Assembly (NCBI GenBank): GCA_030039615.1 | Contig: JASHVF010000362.1 | Location: forward strand, 1 to 6,398 | Length of the DNA: 6,398 nt | Source of the DNA: Gammaproteobacteria bacterium | GTDB lineage: Bacteria; Pseudomonadota; Gammaproteobacteria; Steroidobacterales; Steroidobacteraceae | Direction of reading: 5' to 3' | The notes under the pieces: generated by a model | What the model saw: the letters and a program-made list of their open reading frames with translations, nothing else | What the model was told of the DNA's origin: nothing | The model's database searches: none | Shown: one piece after another, positions 6,253 through 6,398 of the stretch | Layout of the letters: every line of letters starts with the position of its first letter | How positions within the stretch are numbered: the stretch's first letter is position 1 | Position numbers and translations under genes: made by a program

Positions 6253-6326
6253 GGCTCTACGGCCGGCAGCATGCGCATGCCCTGGCGCCCTTTCATATAC
6301 CATCCGGCCCGATGCTCGTGCCCAGT
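6253..6326. promoter_or_regulatory. Divergent marC / dehydrogenase intergenic region
   Basis: These 74 bases separate two divergent start codons and so should contain both promoters. The only AT-rich patch is TTTCATATAC (6291-6300). On the minus strand it reads TATATG preceded by TGG, an extended -10-like arrangement; on the plus strand it reads TATACC. Neither has a clear -35 box. A perfect 12-bp palindrome, GCATGCGCATGC, sits at 6269-6280. If the alternative marC start at 6303 is used, most of this region would be coding instead. Confidence 0.35.
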
Positions 6327-6398
6327 ATGAACGGCAGAACCTGCCTCGTCACCGGGGCGACTCACGGCATCGGCCTCGCCACGGCGCGCGCGCTGGCC
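6327..6398 (+). CDS. Short-chain dehydrogenase/reductase, N-terminal fragment
   Basis: Only the first 24 codons lie in the window. They read MNGRTCLVTGATHGIG followed by LATARALA. This is the first beta strand, the glycine-rich NAD(P)-binding motif TGxxxGIG (residues 9-16) and the start of the next helix of a Rossmann-fold short-chain dehydrogenase. The frame runs off the right edge. An in-frame ATG at 6312 would add five residues (MLVPS); neither start has a clear Shine-Dalgarno sequence. I prefer 6327 because members of this family usually have only a few residues before the first strand. The substrate cannot be judged from this fragment. Confidence 0.85.
   Translation, partial: MNGRTCLVTGATHGIGLATARALA

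Noticed and set aside
6253..6303. N-terminal extension of MarC to an ATG at 6303
   Set aside because: It adds a polar 17-residue stretch before the first membrane helix, whereas the family usually starts directly with that helix. It cannot be excluded without relatives.
5431..6330. A 299-codon plus-strand open frame opposite marC and the spacer
   Set aside because: It is antisense to a recognisable MarC gene, is rich in Arg, Ala, Glu and Gln without any family motif, and is expected from the strong GC codon bias. Its start also overlaps the ATP-grasp start on the other strand.

Overview
The window is GC-rich (by eye roughly 70%) and densely coding. Strong GC third-position bias leaves long antisense open frames everywhere. 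Gene content and composition suggest a high-GC proteobacterial chromosome, probably gamma- or beta-proteobacterial. This is an inference; no rRNA or other taxonomic marker is present. There are no tRNAs, CRISPR arrays, insertion sequences or other signs of mobility.

Layout. (1) At the left edge, on the + strand, is the 3' part of a Mur-ligase-fold gene of the cyanophycin-synthetase (CphA) type, cut by the window start and ending at 1412. (2) Converging on it, and overlapping it by 11 bases, is a compact four-gene minus-strand operon. In transcription order it encodes a circularly permuted type 2 ATP-grasp protein (5432-3984), an alpha-E (DUF403/COG2307) protein (3982-3041), a transglutaminase-like protease (3007-2201) and the proteasome-like peptidase Anbu (2184-1402). 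Spacings are 1, 33 and 16 bases, so co-transcription and partly coupled translation are likely. (3) Upstream of the operon is a 154-base spacer with several inverted repeats, one a 13-bp stem, and a TAATAT -10-like element very close to the ATP-grasp start codon. (4) Next is a minus-strand MarC-family membrane protein gene (6252-5587). (5) Divergent from it at the right edge is the first 24 codons of a short-chain dehydrogenase/reductase.

How the genes may work together. ATP-grasp + alpha-E + transglutaminase + Anbu is a recurrent bacterial gene set. It is predicted from family knowledge to make a small peptide or peptide tag (ATP-grasp amide ligase with alpha-E partner) and to process or degrade it (transglutaminase-fold thiol peptidase and Anbu threonine peptidase). 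Its substrate and physiological role are, as far as I know, unresolved. The adjacent CphA-type Mur ligase is another ATP-dependent amide-bond-forming enzyme, so the locus pairs two peptide ligases with two peptidases. That pairing is the most interesting feature here. The core system itself is described in the literature; its chemistry is what remains open. MarC and the dehydrogenase look like ordinary flanking genes.
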